The translations under genes and the position numbers were made by a program. A stretch of DNA of 42,999 bases. It comes from Chryseobacterium gleum (GTDB lineage: Bacteria > Bacteroidota > Bacteroidia > Flavobacteriales_D > Crocinitomicaceae). Positions 8,754-16,956 of this stretch are shown here, one piece after another. Below the pieces are notes generated by a model that did not search any database, was not told the DNA's origin, and was given only the letters and a program-made list of their open reading frames with translations. The stretch's first letter is position 1; the number at the start of each line of letters is the position of its first letter. Location: NCBI GenBank assembly GCA_945882095.1, contig CAMCWF010000020.1:1-42999 (forward strand). The letters are read 5' to 3'.

Positions 8754-8837
8754 TGGGTAGAAATTTGATGGTTAAAATTGCCACTATTTGTTTTTATTAC
8801 CTTGATTCACGTGTTAATTCTTGTTAATCAAAACAAT

Positions 8838-9200
8838 ATGGAAAGTAGAAAATGTCTCGAGTGCAATGAAGGATTAATCGGACGGAAAGACCAAAAGTTC
8901 TGTTCAGATTATTGTCGAAACACCTTCAACAATCGATTGAATGAGGACGTGAATGCAAATGTTAGGAGGATCAACCGCATTCTTAAAAAAAACAGGAGAA
9001 TCATTTCCGAATTACTTGCAAAAAACCAAGCCTTAAAACAAGGGGTGGAATTGGCGGAAGAGGGGTTTAATTTTCATTATTACACGAATATTTACCAAAC
9101 CCAAAAGGGACAAACGTATTATTTTTGCTACGATTTAGGCTATTTTAAAATCCGGGAAAACAAATACAAATTGGTAGAAAAAATGGATTTTATTGCCTAA
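8838..9200 (+). CDS. Small zinc-ribbon, coiled-coil protein of unknown function
   Basis: I do not recognise a named function. The 120-residue protein starts at the ATG MESRKCLECN. An upstream in-frame TTG would add 20 hydrophobic residues and is less likely, because it would put the zinc knuckle behind a pseudo-signal sequence. C6-x2-C9 and C22-x3-C26 (RKCLEC, KFCSDYC) form a DUF2116-like zinc ribbon. A basic helical stretch follows, with repeated Asn/Arg/Lys (about residues 38-60, RRINRILKKNRRIISELL), and then a Tyr/Phe-rich C-terminal region. The basic helix and zinc site would fit nucleic acid or ribosome binding, but that is inference. It is a lone gene, divergent from moxR and convergent with gatC, sharing a 4-bp stop-codon overlap. 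Confidence 0.78.
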   Translation: MESRKCLECNEGLIGRKDQKFCSDYCRNTFNNRLNEDVNANVRRINRILKKNRRIISELLAKNQALKQGVELAEEGFNFHYYTNIYQTQKGQTYYFCYDLGYFKIRENKYKLVEKMDFIA

Positions 9201-9493
9201 GAGTGCTTTCCACGAACCTTAGGTATTCTAAAGAAATCCGAATCTTTTTTTGGGGCATTTCTTAAAGCTTCTTCGTGGGTAATACTTCGCTCAATTTCAT
9301 CCTTTCGGTAACGATTGATTTCTTCAGACATAAAAATCAAAGGTTCTACCTCGGAGGTATCCAATCCATTGAGTTGGTCCATGAACCCAATGATTTTTTC
9401 TAGGTCCTTTTTCAGTGCATCTCGCTGATCACCTTTGAATTCAAGCTTGGCTAAATGGGAAAGGTGGCCAATTAAGGCTTCGGTAACAATCAT
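9197..9493 (-). CDS. gatC: Asp-tRNA(Asn)/Glu-tRNA(Gln) amidotransferase subunit C
   Basis: A 98-residue protein matching GatC, the small subunit that stabilises GatA-GatB in the GatCAB enzyme. That enzyme converts misacylated Glu-tRNA(Gln) or Asp-tRNA(Asn) to the correct amide form. The typical pattern is present: an N-terminal helix (LIGHLSHLAKLEF), an LEKIIGFMDQLNGLDTSEVEPL segment, an RKDEIERSITHEEALRNAP segment, and the terminal DSDFFRIPKV that contacts GatA. gatA and gatB are not in this window, as is common in Bacteroidota where gatC is often separate. The upstream plsC-like gene ends 9 bp before its start, so they are probably one unit. The 3' end overlaps the zinc-ribbon gene by 4 bp. 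Confidence 0.92.
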   Translation of the reverse strand: MIVTEALIGHLSHLAKLEFKGDQRDALKKDLEKIIGFMDQLNGLDTSEVEPLIFMSEEINRYRKDEIERSITHEEALRNAPKKDSDFFRIPKVRGKHS

Positions 9494-9502
9494 GACGCGA
9501 AT

Positions 9503-10267
9503 TTAATAAACTTCGGGGTTTTTAGCACGCAAGGGGGCTGTTATTACTTCATAGCAATAATCACTAAGTTCCGATGTTTCCATGCTTTGAATGGTTTCAA
9601 CCTTGACAAGTGGATGAACGTGTACAATCGACAATCCCGGGCGCGCCGGGCTTAAAATCACAGAGGGATCAGAAAACAATTTGTAGTTATTCATAAATGT
9701 TAGGGGCAGAATAGGGACATTAAGTTGTTTTGCAAGCTTAAACGCTCCGTGTTTGAAAGGCAGCATACGAGGTAAATCTTCCGTCGGAAATGTTCCTTCA
9801 GGAAAAATCACCAACCCATAACCGTCTTCAAATGCTTTTGTGGCCGCAAGGTAGGCTTGTCCTGCTTTGGATTTGTTATTTCGATCTACGGGAATGTTCA
9901 AGTTCTTAAAATAGGTTCGAATGATCGGATAAGATAGAATTTCGCTTTTTCCAAGGAAAACGAAGGGATAGCTCGGTAATATGGAATACATTAAAAAGAT
10001 GTCTAAATAGGAGGTGTGGTTGGCAATTATGATGTATGGACCTTTGGGTTTGCTGCCATGTTGAATTTTTCGAATGGGATACAAACAAAATAGTCGAAAA
10101 AGTAAGCTCCAAAAAATAAAAAGCTTAAAGCTGAATTTTTTATATTTCGGTAGACTCAGCACGACCAGGAAAAAAGGATAGAGGATAATAGCGAGTGTAA
10201 AAAACACGATGGAAATGTATAACTTCCAAACAAGCGATAAAATACCAAAGATAACCTTCACATTCAA
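9503..10267 (-). CDS. plsC: 1-acyl-sn-glycerol-3-phosphate acyltransferase family protein
   Basis: A 254-residue acyltransferase that should transfer a second acyl chain onto lysophosphatidic acid at the inner membrane, an early step of phospholipid synthesis. The catalytic HX4D box is in ANHTSYLDIF (near residue 83). FLGKSEI, NIPVDRNN and the phosphate-binding FPEGTF motif follow in the expected order. One or two N-terminal hydrophobic segments (about residues 10-40) anchor it. No ATG is in frame at the 5' end; the start is either the TTG at 10267 or the GTG at 10261, which differ by two residues. It is divergent from trpS with about 69 bp between, and upstream of gatC. Substrate specificity cannot be read, so an ornithine-lipid or other acyltransferase is a possible alternative. 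Confidence 0.85.
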   Translation of the reverse strand: MNVKVIFGILSLVWKLYISIVFFTLAIILYPFFLVVLSLPKYKKFSFKLFIFWSLLFRLFCLYPIRKIQHGSKPKGPYIIIANHTSYLDIFLMYSILPSYPFVFLGKSEILSYPIIRTYFKNLNIPVDRNNKSKAGQAYLAATKAFEDGYGLVIFPEGTFPTEDLPRMLPFKHGAFKLAKQLNVPILPLTFMNNYKLFSDPSVILSPARPGLSIVHVHPLVKVETIQSMETSELSDYCYEVITAPLRAKNPEVY

Positions 10268-10315
10268 AATTACAGAAATATCTTAAATCCTTGTCCCTCC
10301 TCGATTGCAAATTGT

Positions 10316-10323
10316 TATTTTTG
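10316..10323 (+). promoter_or_regulatory. Candidate Bacteroidota -7 box before trpS
   Basis: TATTTTTG is an exact match to the Bacteroidota -7 consensus TAnnTTTG, 13 bp before the trpS ATG at 10337. A TTG at 10291-10293 could serve as the -33 element, but its spacing of 22 bp is longer than the usual 19-21. Transcription would start about 5-10 bp before the start codon, giving an almost leaderless mRNA with no room for a Shine-Dalgarno site. Confidence 0.5.
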
Positions 10324-10336
10324 TTAAAATTAAATT

Positions 10337-11308
10337 ATGCCGCGCATACTAACAGGCATTCAAAGTACAGGAACACCTCACTTAGGAAACATTTTAGGGG
10401 CTATTGTACCTGCCATTCAATTGTCAGAGCTTCCTGGAAATGATTCTTTTCTGTTTATTGCAGATTTGCATTCGTTGACGCAGATTAAAGACGTGGACAC
10501 CTTGTCGCATAATACCTGTTCCACTGCGGCTACCTGGTTGGCTTGTGGTTTGGATTTCGAGAAAGTTTGTTTTTACCGTCAGAGCGATGTCACAGAAGTA
10601 ACCGAGCTGATGTGGTATCTACTTACATTTTTCCCCTATCAAAGACTAACCCTAGCCCATAGTTTTAAAGATAAAGCGGATCGTTTGGATGACGTAAACG
10701 GGGGGTTGTTTACTTACCCAATGCTTATGGCGGCAGACATTCTCTTGTACGATGCCGAAAGAGTACCGGTAGGAAAAGACCAATTGCAACACCTTGAGTT
10801 TACCAGAGATGTTGCTTCGCGCTTCAATGCAAAAATGGGAGAGACCTTTGTTATACCCGAAGATGTTATAAATGAGGACACGATGCTCATTCCGGGTACA
10901 GATGGACAAAAAATGAGCAAGTCTAGAAATAACATTATTGACATTTTTGCCGATGAAAAATCATTGAAAAAACAAATCATGTCGATTGCCTCGGACAGCA
11001 CACCTTTGGAAGAGCCTAAAAATCCAGAGGTTTGTACCACCTTTCAATTGTATGCATTGTTGGCGAATTCCGAACAAATTTCCATCATGCGCGCAAATTA
11101 TTTGAATGGAGGATATGGATATGGCCATGCGAAAAAAGAACTGTTGGATTTAATCTTGACCAGATTTGAAAAAGAAAGGGCTTTGTACTCCCATTATATG
11201 TCAAATCCCGCTTTAATGGAAGAAATCTTATTGGCAGGGGCCACAAAGGCACGCAAGGTAGCCAAATCGGTGCTTTTACGGGTTCGTAAAAATTTAGGAC
11301 TCTCATAA
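10337..11308 (+). CDS. trpS: Tryptophanyl-tRNA synthetase
   Basis: A 323-residue class I aminoacyl-tRNA synthetase that charges tRNA-Trp. The HIGH-type signature is in TGIQSTGTPHLGNILGA at residues 6-22, and the KMSKS loop is GQKMSKSRNN near residue 195. Between them lie the SFLFIADLHSLTQ and LTYPMLMAADILLYDA-like segments (here LFTYPMLMAADILLYDA) and VPVGKDQLQHLEFTRD, all highly conserved in bacterial TrpS. The length matches the family's 320-340 residues. The start ATG is fixed by the conserved N-terminal strand RILTG. It is separated from the sigma factor gene by 111 bp with no clear terminator, so partial read-through into that gene is possible. Confidence 0.96.
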   Translation: MPRILTGIQSTGTPHLGNILGAIVPAIQLSELPGNDSFLFIADLHSLTQIKDVDTLSHNTCSTAATWLACGLDFEKVCFYRQSDVTEVTELMWYLLTFFPYQRLTLAHSFKDKADRLDDVNGGLFTYPMLMAADILLYDAERVPVGKDQLQHLEFTRDVASRFNAKMGETFVIPEDVINEDTMLIPGTDGQKMSKSRNNIIDIFADEKSLKKQIMSIASDSTPLEEPKNPEVCTTFQLYALLANSEQISIMRANYLNGGYGYGHAKKELLDLILTRFEKERALYSHYMSNPALMEEILLAGATKARKVAKSVLLRVRKNLGLS

Positions 11309-11419
11309 TTTATTTGGTTTTTTCTACTTATACAAGTTATTTTCGCTTTTTTTTTCAAAAACAACTAACCTTTCCTTACTTTGTGCGTTAGAGGTTTCAC
11401 TTTCTTTAATTTCAAATTT

Positions 11420-12289
11420 ATGAGACAGCTTAAAATAGCTAAACAAGTTACAAACAGAGAGACCGCTTCCTTGGACAAATACCTTCAAGAAATCGGTCGT
11501 GTTGATTTAATAACCGCAGACGAAGAGGTTGAGCTAGCTCGCCGCATTCGAACGGGTGACAGGGCTGCGCTGGAGCGCTTAACCAAAGCCAATCTCCGTT
11601 TCGTTGTCTCTGTATCTAAACAATACCAAAACCAAGGTTTGGCTTTGCCAGATTTAATCAATGAAGGAAATTTGGGATTGATCAAAGCAGCTGAACGATT
11701 TGATGAAACCCGAGGATTTAAATTCATTTCCTATGCGGTTTGGTGGATTCGTCAATCCATCCTGCAAGCATTGGCAGAACAAGCGAGAATTGTTAGGCTT
11801 CCTTTGAATAAAATCGGGAACATCAACAAAATTAACCGTGCATTTTCTGAAATGGAACAACAATATGAACGTCCACCCTCTGCTGAAGAATTGGCAGAGT
11901 TCTTAAATTGCAGTACAGAAGAGGTAAAACAATCTTTGGCCCAAAATGGTAGACATGTATCGATGGATGCGCCATTGGTTGAAAGTGATGAGTCCTCTTC
12001 GAACATGTACGACGTAATGAGCGGGGATTCAATGCCAAGCCCAGAAAGCAATTTGGTGATCGAATCTTTGCGAAGTGACATTCAAATGTCTTTGTTGGCA
12101 CTAACGCCAAGAGAAAGTGAAGTTCTTTGTATGTTTTATGGTTTAGACGGTAGGGCTCCCATGTCATTGGAGGAAATCGGAGATCGATTTGATTTGACCA
12201 GGGAACGTGTGAGACAAATTAAAGAAAAAGCCATCCGCAGATTGAAACATACTTCAAAAAACAAAGTCTTAAGAAGTTACTTGGGTTAA
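11420..12289 (+). CDS. rpoD: Primary RNA polymerase sigma factor (RpoD/SigA type)
   Basis: A 289-residue sigma-70 family protein with regions 1.2, 2, 3 and 4 in order. The [12 protein letters not shown] segment near residue 21 is region 1.2. [37 protein letters not shown], together with the [20 protein letters not shown] segment, is region 2. [16 protein letters not shown] is region 3. [26 protein letters not shown] is the region 4 helix-turn-helix. There is no region 1.1, which is the normal short form of the primary sigma factor in Bacteroidota; this form recognises the TTG/TAnnTTTG promoters seen in this window. The ATG at 11420 gives MRQLKIAK, the conserved start; an upstream in-frame TTG is not needed. 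The last codons overlap priA by 4 bp. Confidence 0.94.
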   Translation: MRQLKIAKQVTNRETASLDKYLQEIGRVDLITADEEVELARRIRTGDRAALERLTKANLRFVVSVSKQYQNQGLALPDLINEGNLGLIKAAERFDETRGFKFISYAVWWIRQSILQALAEQARIVRLPLNKIGNINKINRAFSEMEQQYERPPSAEELAEFLNCSTEEVKQSLAQNGRHVSMDAPLVESDESSSNMYDVMSGDSMPSPESNLVIESLRSDIQMSLLALTPRESEVLCMFYGLDGRAPMSLEEIGDRFDLTRERVRQIKEKAIRRLKHTSKNKVLRSYLG

Positions 12290-14766
12290 TAAGGATCCAC
12301 GTCGATAGAGACTTTCACAGGTTTAAAAGCCACATTTTCGTAAAATTTATCAAGGAGCATCATAAGGTGCTCCTTTATTTTTTTATCGGATAATGACTTT
12401 TCATATTTTATTTTTATCTCCTTTTGATAAAGGTTTTGAACGCGCTTTACAACTGGAAATTCCGGACCTAACACACGTTCCTTAAATGCCAGTTTCAAAT
12501 CCGTAGCAAAGGCATTTGCGGCCCAATTGACCATGTTTTCATCTTGGTGTTTTAAGGTGATGAAAATCAGTTTGTAGAATGGAGGGTATTTGAAATTCTC
12601 GCGTTCGATGATTTCTCCTTTAAGAAATGTGAGTGTGTCATGCGCTGCTGCCAATTGTATGACCCAATGGTCTGGATGTGCCGTTTGAATGATTGCTTTT
12701 CCACGTTTGTTTTTTCTTCCTGCGCGTCCTGCGACTTGCGTCATCAATTGAAACGCTCGTTCAAAGGCACGGAAATCCGGTCGATTCAGCAACATGTCAG
12801 CATCCAATATCCCCACCAAAGATACGTGGTCGAAATCCAATCCTTTGCTTAACATTTGGGTGCCGATCAGAATGTCAATTCCCCGGTTCTCAAACTTTTC
12901 TATCAATTCTGAATAAGCATTTTTTGACCTCGTGGTGTCTAAATCCATTCGTGCTACTTTTGCTTCTGGAAAAAAGAGCTGTATTTCATCCTCTATTTTT
13001 TCTGTACCAAAGCCAAGCATTTTTAGCTTGTTGCTACCGCAAGCCTTGCAGCTGCCCATGGGCTGTGTTGCAAATCCACAATAGTGACATTTCAATTGAT
13101 TCGAATGTTTGTGGTAGGTTAATGAAACATCACATTGGTCGCATTTCGGTACCCAAGAACAAATTTCACAGGACCAAAGTGGCGTAAACCCACGTCGATT
13201 TTGAAATAAAATGACTTGTTCATCCTGCTCTAAAGCCGTTTTAACGTGTTCCATAAGCAGGGAGCTAAAATGTGAAGACATCGACTTTTGCTTGGTTTCT
13301 TTGCGAATGTTTGCAATGAGAACCTCTGGCATGGATAAATCTTTATACCGTTTATCCAAAAGGACATAACCGTATTTGTTGGATTGGGCATTGTAATAAC
13401 TCTCCAAGCTGGGGGTTGCAGACCCTAAAAGTACCTTGGCGCCATGCATTCTCGCTAAATAAATTGAGGCATCTCTTGCATTGTACCTCGGTGAAGGTTC
13501 GTGTTGTTTATATGAGCTTTCGTGTTCCTCGTCGATAATTACCAAACCTAAATCTCGGTAGGGAAGAAAAATGGAGGATCTTGCCCCGAGAATAATGCGA
13601 TATTCTTGGAGGTTGTTTTCGAATACCTTACTCCAAATTTCCACCCTTTCGTTTTGGTTGAATTTAGAATGGTATACGCCCACTTGATTCCCGAAGTATT
13701 TCGACAATCTTAAAATTAACTGTGTGGTGAGCGCAATTTCAGGAATTAAAAAAAGGATTTGCTTCCCAAGGTCAAGGTAGGATTGAATCAGTTGAATGTA
13801 TATTTCCGTTTTTCCAGAACCGGTAACCCCATGAAGCAGGGTAATGTCTTTGCTTTCCCAACTTTCTTCGATTTCTGACAAAGCCGTTTTTTGCGCTTCG
13901 TTGAGTATGGGTGCGCCCATGGTGGCTTCTTTTGACAAAGACAAACGGTCCACTTGCAATTTTTCAATGCATAGGATTCCTTTTTTCTCAAGGGAGAGAA
14001 TGGATGCGTTGCTGATTTCACTTTGGATTAACCTTGTTTTGTCTATGTAGCCTTGGTGACCGTTGGATTCATTGGACCACTGAATGATTTTCAATAAAGC
14101 TTTAAATTGTCCTTGGGTGCTTTTTTTCGTTTGTAATTCATCCAAAACTTCTGCAATACGGGTTGATTCTAATTCAGGATTCAGCTTGACAAATGTTTTT
14201 GTTTTAGGGGTATAGCGTTGGTTGATTTCTTCTTGTGTGATGACTGCATTTTTGTCAATCAATTTTTTGATGTACAAGTGAATGTTCTTTACTTCCAAAA
14301 TTTCTGAGAGCTCTTTTAGATTTGAGCTTTCACGGTGGCTTAGTGCTTGAAGGATCAGGACTTCTTTTTCGTTAAAATCTGTAAGGTTATGGTTGAAGTC
14401 AGGGTGTATTACGACTTTCGTTTCGCTGGCAAGTTTGAAATTCGCTGGCAAGGCAGCATTTAGTACATCACCAATGGGCGCGAGGTAATACGATGAAATC
14501 CACTTCCAAAATGCCAGTTGGTTTTCCAGTATTAATGGAATTTCATCCAGAATGAATTCGATGTATTTTGCTTGGTATTCGACCGGAGCATTCGGGTGGA
14601 TTTTTGATACGACCCCTGTTATTCTTTTGTTTTTCCCGAAGGGAACAATCACCCTTTGACCTATGGCAATGGTTTCATTTAATTCAAAAGGAACACGATA
14701 GGTAAATTCTTGTCGAATGGGAACTGGCAGAATGACATCTGCAAAAAGCGTAATCCTTTCTGACAT
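12286..14766 (-). CDS. priA: Primosomal protein N' (replication restart helicase PriA)
   Basis: An 826-residue 3'-5' DNA helicase that recognises stalled forks and reloads the replicative helicase. It has an N-terminal 3'-DNA-binding domain (opening [22 protein letters not shown]), a winged-helix region, and a helicase core with Walker [15 protein letters not shown] near residue 309 and the DEEH box near residue 412, followed by the aromatic-rich [15 protein letters not shown] loop. Eight zinc-binding cysteines in four pairs follow at about residues 527-582 (CEIC, CDQC, CHYC, CKAC). The QVAGRAGR motif VI is present. Length and domain order are standard. Ends match the family, and no defect is seen. 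The stop codon TAA lies within a TTAA shared with the sigma factor gene on the other strand. Confidence 0.95.
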   Translation of the reverse strand: MSERITLFADVILPVPIRQEFTYRVPFELNETIAIGQRVIVPFGKNKRITGVVSKIHPNAPVEYQAKYIEFILDEIPLILENQLAFWKWISSYYLAPIGDVLNAALPANFKLASETKVVIHPDFNHNLTDFNEKEVLILQALSHRESSNLKELSEILEVKNIHLYIKKLIDKNAVITQEEINQRYTPKTKTFVKLNPELESTRIAEVLDELQTKKSTQGQFKALLKIIQWSNESNGHQGYIDKTRLIQSEISNASILSLEKKGILCIEKLQVDRLSLSKEATMGAPILNEAQKTALSEIEESWESKDITLLHGVTGSGKTEIYIQLIQSYLDLGKQILFLIPEIALTTQLILRLSKYFGNQVGVYHSKFNQNERVEIWSKVFENNLQEYRIILGARSSIFLPYRDLGLVIIDEEHESSYKQHEPSPRYNARDASIYLARMHGAKVLLGSATPSLESYYNAQSNKYGYVLLDKRYKDLSMPEVLIANIRKETKQKSMSSHFSSLLMEHVKTALEQDEQVILFQNRRGFTPLWSCEICSWVPKCDQCDVSLTYHKHSNQLKCHYCGFATQPMGSCKACGSNKLKMLGFGTEKIEDEIQLFFPEAKVARMDLDTTRSKNAYSELIEKFENRGIDILIGTQMLSKGLDFDHVSLVGILDADMLLNRPDFRAFERAFQLMTQVAGRAGRKNKRGKAIIQTAHPDHWVIQLAAAHDTLTFLKGEIIERENFKYPPFYKLIFITLKHQDENMVNWAANAFATDLKLAFKERVLGPEFPVVKRVQNLYQKEIKIKYEKSLSDKKIKEHLMMLLDKFYENVAFKPVKVSIDVDPY

Positions 14767-14781
14767 CAGTAGAATACCGTT

Positions 14782-15921
14782 TTATTGGCAAGCATAAGGT
14801 TCGGAAGCACCCACAACATTGTCGCCGGGATGGTCAGAGCAGAAAAGCAATAACCCCGTGATGGGTCCTTGACATAATTCCTTTGTACTTTTTTTGTCAA
14901 TGGCTCGAATGTATGCTTGGGCAGCATTGGTGAAAAACGGTCTGTAAAAACGCAAAGTTTGTCGCGAAGAAAAGATGCCGATTACTTTTTTATTGTTATT
15001 CACCGTTAGGTTGGTATACGTAGGTTTGCTTTGCGCAAGTGAGGAGCTCGGTGCGTTAACCACCATGTAATTGTACAATTCCTCAGAGCCACCAGTCACT
15101 ACAAATTCGATTCCATCAAAAGTCCTTCGGGTTATGGCAGGATTGTTTGTTGTATTAGATTTAATAAGGTTGTAGAAGGTCTCACCATATGCAGTAAATG
15201 TCTTAGAATCACCGGGGGTGATGCTGCCTTCTCCAAGTGTCCAATTGAAGCTTTTTCGGGTTTTATTCACCCCAATGTATTCATTAAAGAAGATGTTGAG
15301 CTGTGTATTTACAACGTATGCGTTTCCAAAGGTATTCACAGCAGATACGCCGGCATTTAAGTAGGAACCTGGGTTGTTTGCGAATTTAAACGTAAAATTC
15401 TGTGTGTTTGCAGGCGATGTAAGTCCACGTACCATTTTGGTTTGACCGTTCACTTCAAATTTACCGTTGTCAACAATAATTTTGAGTTTGTAAGTGGCAT
15501 CTCTGTGCAACGAAGAATACAAGGGATTGGCTGAAATTTGTTGGGCTTCATTTGTCCCCGTGGTCAAGGTTTTGAAATAATAAACTTTTTGGGTGGGTGC
15601 ATAAAAGGCGCCATTGGTATCCTTGTCATTAACGAGGGTATCTTGCAAAATCCACGTTCTTGTTTCAATCCCGTTTAACACTTCTGTGACTTGAACATCT
15701 GCGGTTTGAAAGTAATTGGAGTCTGGATTCATTGCCAAATCTACTGCGCTTCCTGGTCCGATAAAAGCACGCGTTACTTTTATGAAATGAAGACTGTCTG
15801 CATGGTCTAAAAGTCCATATACCACAGCGGTTTCTTGGTAATCTCCAAGTAAATTCACCTTGTCATTACAAGAAGTAAGAAGGAGAATGGGCAATAGGAA
15901 AAGGAAGGTTAGGTGCTTCAT
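14782..15921 (-). CDS. DUF4249-like outer-membrane or periplasmic lipoprotein
   Basis: A 379-residue predicted lipoprotein. The start at 15921 gives MKHLTFLFLLPILLLTSC, a signal peptide with a lipobox-like LLTSC and cysteine acylation site at residue 18. A longer frame open to 16026 would overlap the FKBP gene and remove the signal from the N-terminus, so it was rejected. The mature part opens with ETAVVYGLLDHADSLHFIKVTRAFIG, which resembles the N-terminal strand of DUF4249, a Bacteroidota family often encoded near TonB-dependent receptors. No such receptor is nearby here. The rest is beta-rich and without recognisable catalytic residues. Function unknown. The gene starts 1 bp after the FKBP stop, so the two are coupled. 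Confidence 0.65.
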   Translation of the reverse strand: MKHLTFLFLLPILLLTSCNDKVNLLGDYQETAVVYGLLDHADSLHFIKVTRAFIGPGSAVDLAMNPDSNYFQTADVQVTEVLNGIETRTWILQDTLVNDKDTNGAFYAPTQKVYYFKTLTTGTNEAQQISANPLYSSLHRDATYKLKIIVDNGKFEVNGQTKMVRGLTSPANTQNFTFKFANNPGSYLNAGVSAVNTFGNAYVVNTQLNIFFNEYIGVNKTRKSFNWTLGEGSITPGDSKTFTAYGETFYNLIKSNTTNNPAITRRTFDGIEFVVTGGSEELYNYMVVNAPSSSLAQSKPTYTNLTVNNNKKVIGIFSSRQTLRFYRPFFTNAAQAYIRAIDKKSTKELCQGPITGLLLFCSDHPGDNVVGASEPYACQ

Positions 15922-15922
15922 G

Positions 15923-16852
15923 TTATTGAACAGGCATTGTTGGTTCTTTAACAAAGGTACCGGTTTTTCCTTTTGCCAACAATTCAACAAAAAAGCACAG
16001 CGATTCTTTTCCTTGTTGTTCACCATAGGCTAAGTTCCAAGGGACATAAATCCTGTATTTTCCACCCACTTTCATTTTAGGAATGGAGAAAGTCCATCCT
16101 GGAATTACGCCACCAGCAAGTGACAAGGGTATGGGTGCTACATTTCCTTTTCCATCTCCATCATAGGAATTTTGAATGGTATCACCCAAGGCGGAGGTCA
16201 AGATGTACTGAACTTTAACGTCATCGCTTGGGTCAGGGTTCGGTCCTTTTCCTTCTTCGATGGTTTCCATGACGATGCCGTTCTCAAAGATTTGAGCATT
16301 TTTAATTTTCCTTGCTTTTTCTAACATTTTGTTGCCGTTCTGTACGTTTAGTCCCGTCATAAAAATCCGCATGGTTTCGCGCATTTTTGGTTCTTGAAGA
16401 AAGTTCGTATCTCTTTTAAACATGCCGTCTTCAAAACCTTTTTTCACCATGTCAAAGTTTACTTTATCCAAGCCACCAAGTTTACGGATGTCGTAATAGA
16501 AAGCATAACCTGTCATTTTCCCCATGCACAGCGATCCTTCTTTTACATATTTCTTATTAAAATCTTGGTAATTGGGACCAAAAAGCAATTGCAATGTACT
16601 TAAACATGCTTCGGCGGGTGTGCCGTTTAGGTTTTGTTTAAAGCCTTTGATTACAGCATCTTTATCCAATTTGTCAAAGGATTCTGTGCCGGAATTTACG
16701 ATGGTTTTTGCATTGATGGCACCCAACACATAGGAAATTTCGTCTGTATTGTTTTTAAAATCCACTTTGTATTTTTCTTCTTTGTTTTCACATGAAATAG
16801 AAAGCAAGCAAATCAAGATTGCAGGCAAAAGGGTAAGGCATATTTTTTTCAT
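15923..16852 (-). CDS. FKBP-type peptidyl-prolyl isomerase lipoprotein
   Basis: A 309-residue predicted lipoprotein: residues 1-21 are a signal peptide ending LLSISC. An N-terminal helical domain follows (about 30-190; the YKVDFKNNTDEISYVLGAINAKTI start is typical of Mip-like FKBPs). The FKBP domain is at about 205-298, with the active-site strand LAGGVIPGWTFSIPKMKVGGKYRIYVPWNLAYGEQ. It should catalyse cis-trans isomerisation of proline bonds and assist folding in the periplasm or at the outer membrane. The loop that in Mip proteins reads YG-x-x-G is retained as YGEQQGKE. A tail of about 15 residues ends MPVQ. It lies 104 bp downstream of the M14 peptidase gene, probably with its own promoter: a TAACTTCG sequence precedes the ATG, one mismatch from the -7 consensus. 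Confidence 0.88.
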   Translation of the reverse strand: MKKICLTLLPAILICLLSISCENKEEKYKVDFKNNTDEISYVLGAINAKTIVNSGTESFDKLDKDAVIKGFKQNLNGTPAEACLSTLQLLFGPNYQDFNKKYVKEGSLCMGKMTGYAFYYDIRKLGGLDKVNFDMVKKGFEDGMFKRDTNFLQEPKMRETMRIFMTGLNVQNGNKMLEKARKIKNAQIFENGIVMETIEEGKGPNPDPSDDVKVQYILTSALGDTIQNSYDGDGKGNVAPIPLSLAGGVIPGWTFSIPKMKVGGKYRIYVPWNLAYGEQQGKESLCFFVELLAKGKTGTFVKEPTMPVQ

Positions 16853-16956
16853 TGTGCGAAGTTACTGAATAAATGTTTTTGAATGATGAAATCACATTTG
16901 GATTGCAAGGGAATTAACAAACGAAGTAAAATCCTCCCGCTGTCCAAAGGTGATAA

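Noticed and set aside
8754..8837. A promoter for the moxR operon on the minus strand
   Set aside because: I could not find a TAnnTTTG with a TTG at suitable spacing on this strand; a promoter must exist but cannot be placed by eye.
11309..11419. Rho-independent terminator between trpS and the sigma factor gene
   Set aside because: T-rich runs are present, but no stable stem precedes them.
12693..13187. Long open frame of 164 codons on the plus strand opposite priA
   Set aside because: It lies wholly within the conserved priA helicase and zinc region and shows no family resemblance; it is an antisense shadow.
15922..16026. N-terminal extension of the DUF4249-like protein to 16026
   Set aside because: It would overlap the FKBP coding region by over 100 bp and bury the lipoprotein signal peptide that starts at 15921.
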